DNA from: Lachnospiraceae bacterium
GTDB lineage: Bacteria > Bacillota > Clostridia > Lachnospirales > Lachnospiraceae
Assembly (NCBI GenBank): GCA_015057555.1
Contig: SVEC01000006.1
Location: forward strand, 1 to 52,276
Reading direction: 5' to 3'
Length of the DNA stretch: 52,276 nt
Part shown: one piece after another, positions 1 to 7,719 of the stretch
Layout: the number at the start of each line of letters is the position of its first letter
Position numbering within the stretch: position 1 is the stretch's first letter
Notes under the pieces: generated by a model
Databases searched by the model: none
Told to the model about the DNA's origin: nothing
Seen by the model: only the letters and a program-made list of their open reading frames with translations
Translations under genes and position numbers: made by a program

Positions 1-239
1 TCAACTCCTTTCAATATTATTATTAGTAACCTCTGTATATCCTTTCGTTTCGCTTGGCTCGGCATTCGGTAAATTAAGTGAAATGAAAATTGTCAAGGGT
101 TGGGTCTAAATTTTGGTTTTTTAAAAATTAGATCCAATGCATTTTACCCTTGATAATTGAATGAACGACTTATAATATTTATTTTTATTGCCGAGCGAAA
201 CGAAAAAGGATATATAGAGGTGGTCGTTATTAGAGTTGA
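1..239. repeat. ~240-bp imperfect palindrome (long inverted-repeat element)
   Basis: The left arm (about 1-64) and the right arm (about 189-239) are imperfect inverted repeats. TCAACTC at 1-7 pairs with GAGTTGA at 233-239, and the stretch around TATATCCTTTCGTTTCGC pairs with its counterpart near 191-214; CTCGGCA/TGCCGAG is shared too. A nested second pair (TCAAGGGT near 93-100 with ACCCTTGA near 146-153) and an inner AT-rich pair lie inside, so the whole stretch can fold into one long hairpin centred near 120. No open reading frame is seen. The left end coincides with the window edge, so the element may be longer. It could be a MITE-like element, a large bidirectional terminator, or part of the terminus/recombination region. 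Structure seen; function unknown. Confidence 0.65.
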
Positions 240-367
240 GAAAACAGAATGACTAGCTTAAAAGCGTGAAAAGCCTATAAAGTAAATTTGGAGTTATAAA
301 AGTTGATAAAACGTCAGGAAATTTTAAAAGAAATTACATAAAAAGAAAAACAGAACAAAAAAAAGTG
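240..367. other. Intergenic stretch without a recognisable gene
   Basis: AT-rich spacer between the palindrome and the recombinase promoters. I see no open frame with a ribosome-binding site, no tRNA-like fold and no further large repeat in this stretch. Confidence 0.5.
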
Positions 368-396
368 TTGACAAAAATCGGGTAGTAGTGTATGTT
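368..396 (+). promoter_or_regulatory. Sigma-A-type promoter P1 for the recombinase gene
   Basis: TTGACA at 368-373, a 17-bp spacer, and TATGTT at 391-396. It lies about 130 bp upstream of the recombinase start. Confidence 0.6.
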
Positions 397-444
397 TAAT
401 TTGTCATCCATTTATTCGCAAAACTCAGGTTTTACGAAAAAAGC

Positions 445-473
445 TGTACATTTTACGCCGAAAGTGGTATAAT
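445..473 (+). promoter_or_regulatory. Second promoter P2 for the recombinase gene, extended -10
   Basis: TGTACA at 445-450, a 17-bp spacer and TATAAT at 468-473 preceded by TGG (extended -10). A TTTTACG heptamer occurs at 430-436 and again at 451-457, 21 bp apart, a spacing that would suit a bound regulator or the recombinase itself. Confidence 0.55.
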
Positions 474-529
474 TACATTATAGCTTGAACCCCGCATAAA
501 TGCTAGGTTTTTTAAGGAGGTATTTAAAT

Positions 530-1588
530 TTGGCTGACATCTCTTATCATCAGGAAAATGAAATGAAAAATATCGAGCTTATTAGAAATATTTGTGATGA
601 GCTACCATCTTATGTTAGACAATTTTTTAGAGCTATACAGCAGTCTAAAGCATCACGTACAAGGCTTGGTTATGCCAGGGACATAAAGACCTTTTTTGAG
701 TATATTGTTGAATGTTACACAGAAAAGACTTTAAATAGTCCTAAGGATGTATCTCTTGAAGTTTTGTCTTCTATTGATTCTATGTTCATCGAGGACTATA
801 TGGACCATTTACAGATGTACAGAAAAGACGGACGAATCATAACTAATGGCAAGGCCTCTATAAAACGTAAAATTGTTTCTTTAAATGTGTTTTATGCTTA
901 TTATTATAAGAATGACCTTGTGACTGGTAATCCAGTGGCTAAAATTGAGCGTCCTAAAGTTCCTGACAAGCAAATCGTTCGTATGGACGCTGCAGAGACA
1001 GCTCAGTTTTTAGATACCGTTGAATATGGCCTTAATTTGACTTCTAAGCAACAACAATACCATGAAAAGACAAAAACTCGGGATTTGGCCCTTTTAACGC
1101 TTATGCTTTCTACCGGAATCCGAATATCTGAGTGTATTGGACTAGACATTAATCATGTTGACTTTGATAACCTGTGTATTAAAATCATTCGAAAAGGTGG
1201 CAAGGAAGCCATTGTATACTTTAGCGATGAGGCTATAGAGCCTTTGCAAGCATATATCGAAGAAAGAAAAAAGATAAATGCCCAGGATGGTCATGAAAAA
1301 GCCTTGTTTCTCTCCTCCCAGAGAAAACGAATCAGCGTACGGACTGTAGAAAATCTTGTTAAAAAGTATTCTCAATCTGCAGTTCCGCTTAAACACATTA
1401 CACCTCATAAGCTTCGAAGCACCTTTGGTACAGCTCTTTATCAGGAAACCTCTGATATTTACCTGGTTGCTGATGTTTTAGGTCATACGGATGTTAATAC
1501 AACTCGTAAGCATTATGCTGACATCGATGATGAACGTAAACGTATGGCTAGAAACAAAGTTCAGTTAAGGGAGAAAAATGACAAATAG
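530..1588 (+). CDS. Tyrosine recombinase of the XerS/XerC type
   Basis: Site-specific recombinase, probably the chromosome-dimer resolution enzyme. The N-terminal ~150 residues form a core-binding domain. The catalytic domain shows the Arg box (STGIRISE), the beta-hairpin Lys (RKGGK), the HKLRSTFG box (His and second Arg) and the C-terminal LGHTDVNTTRKHYAD with the nucleophile Tyr. Length (352 aa) and layout resemble, from memory, the single-recombinase XerS of streptococci more than the ~300-aa XerC/XerD. I place the start at TTG 530, because AAGGAGG at 514-520 sits 9 bp before it and inside the longer ATG frame from 500. It is almost the only plus-strand gene in the window, has two candidate promoters, and its stop codon overlaps a dif-like palindrome. 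An integrase of a mobile element is the alternative. Confidence 0.85.
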   Translation: MADISYHQENEMKNIELIRNICDELPSYVRQFFRAIQQSKASRTRLGYARDIKTFFEYIVECYTEKTLNSPKDVSLEVLSSIDSMFIEDYMDHLQMYRKDGRIITNGKASIKRKIVSLNVFYAYYYKNDLVTGNPVAKIERPKVPDKQIVRMDAAETAQFLDTVEYGLNLTSKQQQYHEKTKTRDLALLTLMLSTGIRISECIGLDINHVDFDNLCIKIIRKGGKEAIVYFSDEAIEPLQAYIEERKKINAQDGHEKALFLSSQRKRISVRTVENLVKKYSQSAVPLKHITPHKLRSTFGTALYQETSDIYLVADVLGHTDVNTTRKHYADIDDERKRMARNKVQLREKNDK

Positions 1589-1613
1589 TTACCATAATAA
1601 TATTATGTAAACT
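1586..1613. other. dif-like Xer recombination site candidate
   Basis: Two 11-bp arms, AGTTACCATAA (1587-1597) and TTATGTAAACT (1603-1613), form an inverted repeat with two mismatches. The right arm is identical, from memory, to the right half of the Bacillus subtilis dif site. It starts at the stop codon of the Xer-like gene, and gene orientation becomes convergent at this point. The centre between the paired arms is 5 bp rather than the usual 6; if a 6-bp centre is imposed, the left arm shifts to 1586-1596. Confidence 0.5.
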
Positions 1614-1627
1614 CTATTAAGTTTTTT

Positions 1628-1661
1628 ATAAGCCACATATTATAATGTGGCTTATTTTTAT
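1628..1661. terminator. Bidirectional intrinsic terminator
   Basis: ATAAGCCACAT at 1628-1638 pairs with ATGTGGCTTAT at 1644-1654 and is followed by a T run on the plus strand and preceded by an A-rich stretch. It separates the convergent recombinase and kinase-like genes. Confidence 0.8.
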
Positions 1662-1664
1662 ATA

Positions 1665-2288
1665 TTAATGATATTTCTCTATCTTATCCAACATATCAAT
1701 TATATAATCTACAATATGGTCTATATCCATCAAACTACTATTTACGAATATATCGTAGCCATCAAGTGAGCCCCACTTTTTAGATGTATAATAGTTGTAA
1801 TATGTAGCTCTTCCTTTGTCTTCCTTTTGGATTTGAGCCTTAGCCTTCTCTTCTGTCAGGCCAAATCTCTCTGAAACGGTCTTAATTCTTGCTTCAAGAG
1901 GTGCATATATAAATAATCTGATTAAGTCTGGATTATGTCTTAATGCATAATCAGCACATCTTCCAACAAATATACAAGAACCTTCATCGGCAATCTTCTT
2001 AATTGTATCATAAGTAGCCTGGAACGCTTGTTGATTAAGATTAGGCTGATATCCCTGGCTAGTGAATCCGTAGCTATATGGATCCATTACAAGTGAATAT
2101 AAAAAGCTTCGAGAAGGTCTTTCATCAAGGCTTTTTAATATATTTTCACTTAATCCGCTATTTTTCGCGGTTTCATTTAGAAGCTCCTTATCATAAAATG
2201 GTATGTCAAGCTTCTCAGCAAGTCTATGTGCAATTTCTCTACCGTTGCTACCAAATTGTCTACCAATAGTTATAATATGCTTACCCAT
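1665..2288 (-). CDS. Cytidylate kinase-like family protein
   Basis: P-loop nucleoside-monophosphate-kinase-like protein of the cytidylate-kinase-like family common in Clostridia. The N-terminus IITIGRQFGSNGREIA replaces the classical GxxxxGKS loop and is typical of this family; FYDKELL and a LID-like region with paired basic residues follow. At 207 aa it matches the family length. These proteins accompany, and do not replace, Cmk, and the substrate is not established. I start at ATG 2288 because AAGGAGG lies 5 bp upstream of it and inside the longer frame. It is a single gene with its own promoter at 2379-2407. Confidence 0.8.
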   Translation of the reverse strand: MGKHIITIGRQFGSNGREIAHRLAEKLDIPFYDKELLNETAKNSGLSENILKSLDERPSRSFLYSLVMDPYSYGFTSQGYQPNLNQQAFQATYDTIKKIADEGSCIFVGRCADYALRHNPDLIRLFIYAPLEARIKTVSERFGLTEEKAKAQIQKEDKGRATYYNYYTSKKWGSLDGYDIFVNSSLMDIDHIVDYIIDMLDKIEKYH

Positions 2289-2378
2289 AACAGCCTCCTT
2301 ATCTGCCATATGTCACTAAAATGGCACTTATCTACATAGAACCTAATTACATATATCAATAAGAAACTTTATACTATT

Positions 2379-2407
2379 ATTGTAAACTTAATTGTGCAAT
2401 ATGTCAA
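2379..2407 (-). promoter_or_regulatory. Promoter of the cytidylate-kinase-like gene
   Basis: On the minus strand, TTGACA (2402-2407), a 17-bp spacer and TACAAT (2379-2384). The untranslated leader to the ATG at 2288 is about 85 nt. Confidence 0.65.
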
Positions 2408-2464
2408 ATTATTTTAAAAACTCGTCAAAAATTCGGCATTATGCACAATGAATTCAATAAAATA

Positions 2465-2494
2465 TTCCGGATTATACCTTGTATAATCCGGATT
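2465..2494 (-). terminator. Terminator downstream of the patatin gene
   Basis: TCCGGATTATAC at 2466-2477 and GTATAATCCGGA at 2481-2492 form a 12-bp stem with a 3-nt loop. The following minus-strand sequence is T-rich but not a perfect U tract. Confidence 0.65.
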
Positions 2495-2531
2495 TACTGT
2501 TAATTATTATATTTTGTATTAGTTCCAATGA

Positions 2532-3461
2532 TTAATAATCCGCATATTTTTTTGCGATTTCATTGAATTTATCTATATTAGCATTAACCCTACTTTCCAC
2601 AGTTTTAATGGTACTTTGAGTTCTTAGATTCATAAGAACTTCGTTATAATCGCTTAATGCAAGCTGTGGCTCCAAATTTATGTACATCTCATCCTTTTCA
2701 AAGTGAGTTTTTACAGATCTTAAACCATCCTTATAACCAAGCATCTGTCTATACATTATGGATTTGCTGGTAAAATCAAGGGTTCCGTCAACTAAATCGC
2801 CTAAATCCCTGCTTGGATAAATTGATATGATATTTGCATCCGGCCACTTTTCGGTATTGATTTTCTTGCCATGCTTTAAGCCTATAACGATAAATTCTCT
2901 AATTCCTGCATCATAAAGTGGTTTAATAGGCTCATTATCGCAGATTCCACCGTCTCTATAATGATTCCCGTCTATTTCAACGGCTTCATATATAACAGGC
3001 AATGCTGTAGAAGCAAGAAGAACCTTCTTTATATTTTCAATATCAAGATCATTAAGGCATCTGTACTCTGCAACAGGCGTAGAACCATCATTATTAACCC
3101 TACATATGGAGTTGTATATCTTATATTTTCCATACTTAACCAGGTCATAATCGATGAATTTTTCCATTAAAGCAAGCATTTCGGAACGGGAAAAATATGG
3201 TCGATTATTAAGCAGCATCTCTAGCTCCACATCAAATAATGTAAGCATATCAATTTCTTCCCATGCCTTATACATAACGTCAATGTTGTCCTGTGCATAA
3301 AGCATTGCATTCACTGCACCAATTGAAGCTCCTGATATTGTTGTTACTTCGTCCAATAAGCCTTTTTCCTTTAATGCTTTAAGAACTCCTAGCTGGTAAG
3401 CTCCCTTTCCACCACCGCCTGCAAGTACAAGTCCTATACCCTTTGTAAAATCATTTTCCAT
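2532..3461 (-). CDS. Patatin-like phospholipase family protein
   Basis: Predicted cytoplasmic serine acylhydrolase acting on lipid esters. It has the oxyanion-hole glycine motif LAGGGGKGAYQLG (residues 13-25), the nucleophile elbow GASIG (44-48, Ser46) and the catalytic Asp in DGG near residue 169, so the Ser-Asp dyad is complete. At 309 aa it fits the small bacterial patatin group (RssA/YjjU type). No signal peptide or membrane segment is visible. The start is preceded by a G-rich stretch rather than a canonical AGGAGG. It stands alone between two hairpin terminators, so it is probably monocistronic. The true substrate cannot be read from sequence. Confidence 0.88.
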   Translation of the reverse strand: MENDFTKGIGLVLAGGGGKGAYQLGVLKALKEKGLLDEVTTISGASIGAVNAMLYAQDNIDVMYKAWEEIDMLTLFDVELEMLLNNRPYFSRSEMLALMEKFIDYDLVKYGKYKIYNSICRVNNDGSTPVAEYRCLNDLDIENIKKVLLASTALPVIYEAVEIDGNHYRDGGICDNEPIKPLYDAGIREFIVIGLKHGKKINTEKWPDANIISIYPSRDLGDLVDGTLDFTSKSIMYRQMLGYKDGLRSVKTHFEKDEMYINLEPQLALSDYNEVLMNLRTQSTIKTVESRVNANIDKFNEIAKKYADY

Positions 3462-3497
3462 GTTTATGTACCCCCAACAAATGTTTTATAAATACAA

Positions 3498-3539
3498 TAA
3501 CCTATAATAATACTATGTCATAAATATTATTATAGGTTA
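3498..3539. terminator. Terminator ending the pro/MoxR-VWA operon
   Basis: TAACCTATAATAATA (3498-3512) pairs perfectly with TATTATTATAGGTTA (3525-3539) around a 12-nt loop. It is AT-rich but long, and lies just beyond the VWA stop codon on the minus strand. Confidence 0.65.
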
Positions 3540-3590
3540 GATTTTATAAATTTTAAATAGTAATTTTTCTATATTATAAATTAGATTCGT

Positions 3591-4787
3591 TTATCGTGGC
3601 GCCATTAGCTTTTTGATACCGTTTTTTAATCCATCCACAGTCAGCGGAAACATATCATATATCTCTGCCAAGGTTCTCTCTGACTCCATCCAGCCTAACT
3701 GATTTAAGCTTCCATGGAATCTAGGATTAAGCCATATAGCCTTCTTAAACTTGCTTCTAAACAGCTTATTCCACTCATATCCACTTCTTCCATCATTAGG
3801 TCCACGATAGTTACCATTAAGGTCAAAAAGCTCTTCTGGAGCCATCTGAGCGTCTCCTACGATGATTACCTTGTAATCCTTGTCAGTGTGTTTAAATATA
3901 TAATCTAAGTCCACCCAGTCACCCATTTCACATTCTGCATCCTTATAGACTTTACTATATATGCAGTTGTGGAAATAATATGTCTTAACATCCTTGAAAT
4001 GATTAGCCTTATGTACAGCCTGGAATAAATCATTACAAAGCTCACTAAAAGGAAGCATAGTACCTCCGCAATCAAATAACAAAAGCAGCTTAACGGAATT
4101 CTTTCTAGGCTTGTCAAATTCAAGCTTTAGATATCCACCATTATTACAGGTAGAATCAATGGTTTTATCAAGGTCAAGCTCAGTTCTAGGAACTTCAAGC
4201 TTAGTTGAAAACTGTCTAAGCTTACGAAATGCAACCTGGAATTGTCTGATATCTAAGGTTTTATCATGTCTAAAGTCAGCATATTTACGCTCTCCCATAA
4301 CCTGAAATGCACTTCTCATGCCGGTTTTACCACTGACACGAATTCCACCTGGATTACGACCATTGTGGCCAAAGGCTGAGCCACCACTGGTACCTATCCA
4401 ATAGTTACCTCCGTTGTGCTCCTCCTTCTGCTCTGTAATTCGCTCTCTAAACATTCGCTTAGTCTCTTCCATATCTCTGGTCGTATCAAAGCTATATACA
4501 TCCTTGTTTAGATTTGAGGTATCCATATCCCCTTTGTCCAGGAATTTCATAATATCTGCAGGAAGCTCCTCTCCCATTTTGATATTCTTGAAATATTCCA
4601 TAAAGGCTATATCAAACTTATCAAAATCAGACTCAGTCTTAACAAGAATCATTCGCCCCAGGTTATAAAAGCCCTCCAGAGAAGAATGTGCCAAACCTTT
4701 ATCCAAGGCATCCATTAATGTGATCCATTCAGTCATGGATATTTTTAAGCCTTTATCTCGGCATACATACAAAAATTCAGTAAACAA
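3591..4787 (-). CDS. VWA-domain protein, CoxE-like (MoxR partner)
   Basis: CoxE-like VWA protein of 398 aa. The N-terminal ~130 residues are helical and acidic, then comes a Gly-rich linker (GTSGGSAFGHNGRNPGG). The C-terminal half is a VWA domain with the strand LLLLFDCGGTM carrying the metal-site motif. The classical DxSxS is here DCGGT; relatives of this CoxE subgroup, from memory, carry DxGGSM, so this is a family variant and not a broken protein. The conserved YYFHNCIYSKVY follows. It begins directly after the stop of the MoxR ATPase gene (no spacer), so the pair is translationally linked and probably forms one AAA+/VWA chaperone complex acting on an unknown client. Confidence 0.85.
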   Translation of the reverse strand: MFTEFLYVCRDKGLKISMTEWITLMDALDKGLAHSSLEGFYNLGRMILVKTESDFDKFDIAFMEYFKNIKMGEELPADIMKFLDKGDMDTSNLNKDVYSFDTTRDMEETKRMFRERITEQKEEHNGGNYWIGTSGGSAFGHNGRNPGGIRVSGKTGMRSAFQVMGERKYADFRHDKTLDIRQFQVAFRKLRQFSTKLEVPRTELDLDKTIDSTCNNGGYLKLEFDKPRKNSVKLLLLFDCGGTMLPFSELCNDLFQAVHKANHFKDVKTYYFHNCIYSKVYKDAECEMGDWVDLDYIFKHTDKDYKVIIVGDAQMAPEELFDLNGNYRGPNDGRSGYEWNKLFRSKFKKAIWLNPRFHGSLNQLGWMESERTLAEIYDMFPLTVDGLKNGIKKLMAPR

Positions 4788-5606
4788 TTAAAGTATTCTC
4801 CTCTTTTTAACAACCTCAATATCCTCATCCTTCTTTATAAGAACTCCAAGGAATGGTAGCTTAGTTCTAATGGTTTCAGGATCAATACCCCCAAGCATAA
4901 GCGCATTTAACCAGTCTATAAGCTCTGAAGTGCTAGGCTTTTTTCTAACCTCTTTAATCTCTCTAATCCAGTAGAAGGTATCCATAGCATGCTTTAGGAG
5001 ATTTTCGTCCATATTCTCAAAGTGAACACCTACGATTTCTTCCATTTCTTCTTTTTCAGGGAAGGAAATGTAGTGGAATATACATCTTCTAAGGAATGCA
5101 TCAGGAAGCTCTTTCTCTGCATTTGAAGTTATTATAACAATAGGTCTTGTAGCTGCCTTAATAGTTTCCTTAGTCTCATGAATGTAAAACTCCATCTTAT
5201 CAAGCTCCCAGAGAAGGTCATTAGGGAATTCAAGGTCAGCCTTATCTATCTCGTCGATAAGTAGAATTACCTGCTGCTCTGACTTGAAAGCTTCGCCAAG
5301 CTTACCAAGCTTAATGTATCTCTTAATATCATCTACGCCCTCTTCTCCAAACTGGCTATCATATAGTCTCTGAATGGTATCATATACATATAGACCATCC
5401 TGCGCCTTTGTAGTTGACTTGATATTCCAGATATATAAAGGCATATCAAATGCCTTGCTAATAGCTTCAGCAAGCATAGTTTTGCCTGTTCCAGGTTCAC
5501 CCTTTATAAGAAGTGGTTTCTCTAAGGCACGTGCCACGTCAACAGCAGCCATAAGCTCAGGGGATGCAACATATTCCTTTGAGCCGGTAAATTTCATATC
5601 TAACAT
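4788..5606 (-). CDS. MoxR-family AAA+ ATPase
   Basis: AAA+ ATPase of the MoxR branch, 272 aa. Walker A GEPGTGKT lies near residues 36-43, Walker B LLIDEID near 115-121, and sensor-1 IITSNAEKELP and an arginine-finger region (FLRRC) follow. MoxR proteins act with VWA partners as metal-insertion or assembly chaperones; the VWA gene follows immediately. The ribosome-binding site AAGGAG lies 8 bp before the ATG. It follows proA by 11 bp, so it is probably transcribed with the proline genes. No client enzyme such as a CO or methanol dehydrogenase is nearby, so the target is unknown. Confidence 0.88.
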   Translation of the reverse strand: MLDMKFTGSKEYVASPELMAAVDVARALEKPLLIKGEPGTGKTMLAEAISKAFDMPLYIWNIKSTTKAQDGLYVYDTIQRLYDSQFGEEGVDDIKRYIKLGKLGEAFKSEQQVILLIDEIDKADLEFPNDLLWELDKMEFYIHETKETIKAATRPIVIITSNAEKELPDAFLRRCIFHYISFPEKEEMEEIVGVHFENMDENLLKHAMDTFYWIREIKEVRKKPSTSELIDWLNALMLGGIDPETIRTKLPFLGVLIKKDEDIEVVKKRRIL

Positions 5607-5617
5607 AGGTGTTCTCC

Positions 5618-6859
5618 TTATTTTCTAATTTGTCCGTTTCCGTATACTATATACTTAGTTGAGGTAAGTGCAAGTAAGCCCATAGGTCCTCTTGCATGAA
5701 GCTTCTGAGTTGAGATTCCTATCTCAGCACCAAAGCCAAACATAAATCCATCTGTAAATCTGGTTGATGCATTTACATATACACAAGCGGAATCCACTTC
5801 ATTTAGGAAACGCTGTGAGCTTTCATAATCCTCGGTGATTATAGCTTCTGAATGACCAGTACTGTATTTGTTTATATGTTCGATTGCTTCATCTAATGAA
5901 TTAACAACCTTAGCTGAGATAATTTTAGCAAGATATTCTGTGCCGAAATCCTCCTCAGTTGCAGCCTTAATAATTCCTGAAATAGCCTGTGCAGTCTCAT
6001 CACCACGAATTTCACAGTCATTTTCAGAAAGCATTTCGGCTATCACAGGAATAGCCTTATCAGCTATATCCTTATGAATTACAAGAGATTCGCAGGCATT
6101 ACATACACCTAATCTCTGAAGCTTTGCATTCTTTATAATAGGAAGTGCCTTATCTAAATCTGCACTCTTATCTACGAAAATGTGGCAGTTACCTGTTCCT
6201 GTCTCTATAACAGGTATGGTTGCATTCTCTACAACTGTCTTAATAAGTCCTGCGCCGCCTCTTGGAATAAGAAGGTCAATATACTGATTAAGCTTCATAA
6301 ACTGCTTAGCAACCTCTCTATCAGTGTTCTCTATAAGACTAACTGCATCAGGAGTAACACCAGCCTTCTCTAAGGCGTCCTTGATAACCTTAACCATGGC
6401 GATATTTGAGTGTATACAGTCACTTCCACCTCTAAGTATTACAGCATTTCCAGTCTTAAAGCAAAGGGCAAAGGCATCTACGGTGACATTTGGTCTTGAC
6501 TCATAGATTATACCTATAACACCCATAGGGACGCGCTTTTGGCCAATCATAAGGCCATTAGGACGCTGCTTCATACTGATAACCTCACCTACAGGGTCAT
6601 CAAGAGATACAACCTGTCTTATACCAACAGCCATATCCTCAAGTCTAGGCTTTGTAAGTAAAAGTCTATCTAAAAGTGCCTCAGACATACCGTTTTTCTT
6701 AGCATTATCCATATCTATGCTATTTGCTTCTATAATTGGAGCTGCATTTGCCACAAGGGCATCTGCAACTGCAAGTAATGCATTGTTTTTATCATTCTGG
6801 CTTAGGCGAGCCATAACTCTTGAGGCTGCCTTTGCCTTGCTTCCTAATTCATTTAACAT
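5618..6859 (-). CDS. proA: Glutamate-5-semialdehyde dehydrogenase (gamma-glutamyl phosphate reductase)
   Basis: Second step of proline synthesis: NADPH-dependent reduction of gamma-glutamyl phosphate to glutamate-5-semialdehyde. The 413-aa length is typical. Family hallmarks include [19 protein letters not shown], the Rossmann-type [17 protein letters not shown], and the catalytic Cys in [14 protein letters not shown] choose ATG 6859 ([12 protein letters not shown]) because the longer frame starting at 6904 would run into the preceding gene and has no ribosome-binding site, while a G-rich site precedes 6859. Its partner proB lies two genes upstream, separated by the folate gene and the DUF896 gene, an unusual spread for proBA. 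Confidence 0.95.
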   Translation of the reverse strand: MLNELGSKAKAASRVMARLSQNDKNNALLAVADALVANAAPIIEANSIDMDNAKKNGMSEALLDRLLLTKPRLEDMAVGIRQVVSLDDPVGEVISMKQRPNGLMIGQKRVPMGVIGIIYESRPNVTVDAFALCFKTGNAVILRGGSDCIHSNIAMVKVIKDALEKAGVTPDAVSLIENTDREVAKQFMKLNQYIDLLIPRGGAGLIKTVVENATIPVIETGTGNCHIFVDKSADLDKALPIIKNAKLQRLGVCNACESLVIHKDIADKAIPVIAEMLSENDCEIRGDETAQAISGIIKAATEEDFGTEYLAKIISAKVVNSLDEAIEHINKYSTGHSEAIITEDYESSQRFLNEVDSACVYVNASTRFTDGFMFGFGAEIGISTQKLHARGPMGLLALTSTKYIVYGNGQIRK

Positions 6860-6875
6860 ATAATGTATCCCCCTT

Positions 6876-7445
6876 TTATTTGTTTTTTGTAAATATATTG
6901 TCATCGCTTATTATAATATCCGGTTTTATATCATGCTCATCCATAGGTAGCATAGGCATAATCTGGAAATTATAGCATACAGCTATGGTTTTACAATATT
7001 TGTGTTTGGATAAATACTTGTCATAATATCCACCACCATATCCTATTCTACCCATATCCTCTGAAAATGCAGCTCCAGGCATTATTATTAATGTATTATC
7101 ATTAGGTACTAGTATTTCATCTGTATCAGGTTCTAAGATACCATAAGTACCTTTAATAAGCTTGATATTCTTAGAATATCTGTAGAATTCCATGTTTTTA
7201 TTGATTATCCTTGGCATCCATATATTTTTTCCATCTTTAAAGGCCTGATTCATCAGAATATCAAGATTAACCTCGTTATTGATGGGCATATATAGCACCA
7301 AGTCCTTGCAGCTTATATAAGCTTCCTGCTTTAGTACTCGGTTACATATTACTGTAGATAGTCTATTTAAGTAATCAGTATCAAAGCTTTTTCTTATATC
7401 TAAAATTGTGTCTCTTATTTCTTTTTTAGAAATATTTAGATTCAT
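6876..7445 (-). CDS. 5-formyltetrahydrofolate cyclo-ligase
   Basis: Converts 5-formyl-tetrahydrofolate to 5,10-methenyl-tetrahydrofolate using ATP, recycling an inhibitory folate. The 189-aa protein has the N-terminal basic [15 protein letters not shown], the mid motif [11 protein letters not shown], and the signature [24 protein letters not shown] in the C-terminal half, which holds the nucleotide and substrate residues. It starts 6 bp after the DUF896 stop and ends 16 bp before proA, so it is within the pro operon. The gene is often called yqgN, ygfA or fau depending on species. Confidence 0.92.
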   Translation of the reverse strand: MNLNISKKEIRDTILDIRKSFDTDYLNRLSTVICNRVLKQEAYISCKDLVLYMPINNEVNLDILMNQAFKDGKNIWMPRIINKNMEFYRYSKNIKLIKGTYGILEPDTDEILVPNDNTLIIMPGAAFSEDMGRIGYGGGYYDKYLSKHKYCKTIAVCYNFQIMPMLPMDEHDIKPDIIISDDNIFTKNK

Positions 7446-7451
7446 AAATAG

Positions 7452-7679
7452 CTATTCCTTATTTTTCTTCTTTAAAGGAATGTCCCTAACATGGGTTATG
7501 GAGCCATCCTTTTCTTTAATATCAATATTATCAAGAGTACCACGAAGATTCTTTTTGAAATCCTCTACAAACTGCTTTCTAAGTATAGTCTGTTCTTCCT
7601 TCTCCTCTGGAGTTAAGCCTTCAGGAGTTTTAGATTTATGGTACAATTCATTAATTCTCTTAATTCCTGCTTCAGTCAT
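7452..7679 (-). CDS. DUF896 (YnzC-like) small protein
   Basis: 75-aa charged cytoplasmic protein of the DUF896/YnzC family. The family core KRINELYHKSKTPEGLTPEE followed by EEQTILRKQFVEDFKKNLRGTL is intact. The Bacillus member folds as a two-helix hairpin and its gene sits in a LexA-controlled operon there, but no LexA box is seen here. The C-terminal tail of about 25 residues (rich in Asp, Ile and Lys) follows the conserved helices. It lies between proB and the folate gene with short spacers. The molecular role is unknown. Confidence 0.85.
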   Translation of the reverse strand: MTEAGIKRINELYHKSKTPEGLTPEEKEEQTILRKQFVEDFKKNLRGTLDNIDIKEKDGSITHVRDIPLKKKNKE

Positions 7680-7719
7680 ATGATTATAATATTCCTTTCA
7701 TAATCAGTCGCTTTAATTG

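Noticed and set aside
500..529. ATG at 500 as start of the recombinase
   Set aside because: The stretch includes the ribosome-binding site AAGGAGG used by the TTG at 530; the extra ten residues have no family support.
3591..4787. Degenerate VWA as a broken gene
   Set aside because: The frame is complete and the DCGGT motif agrees with the DxGGSM-like variant of this CoxE subgroup.
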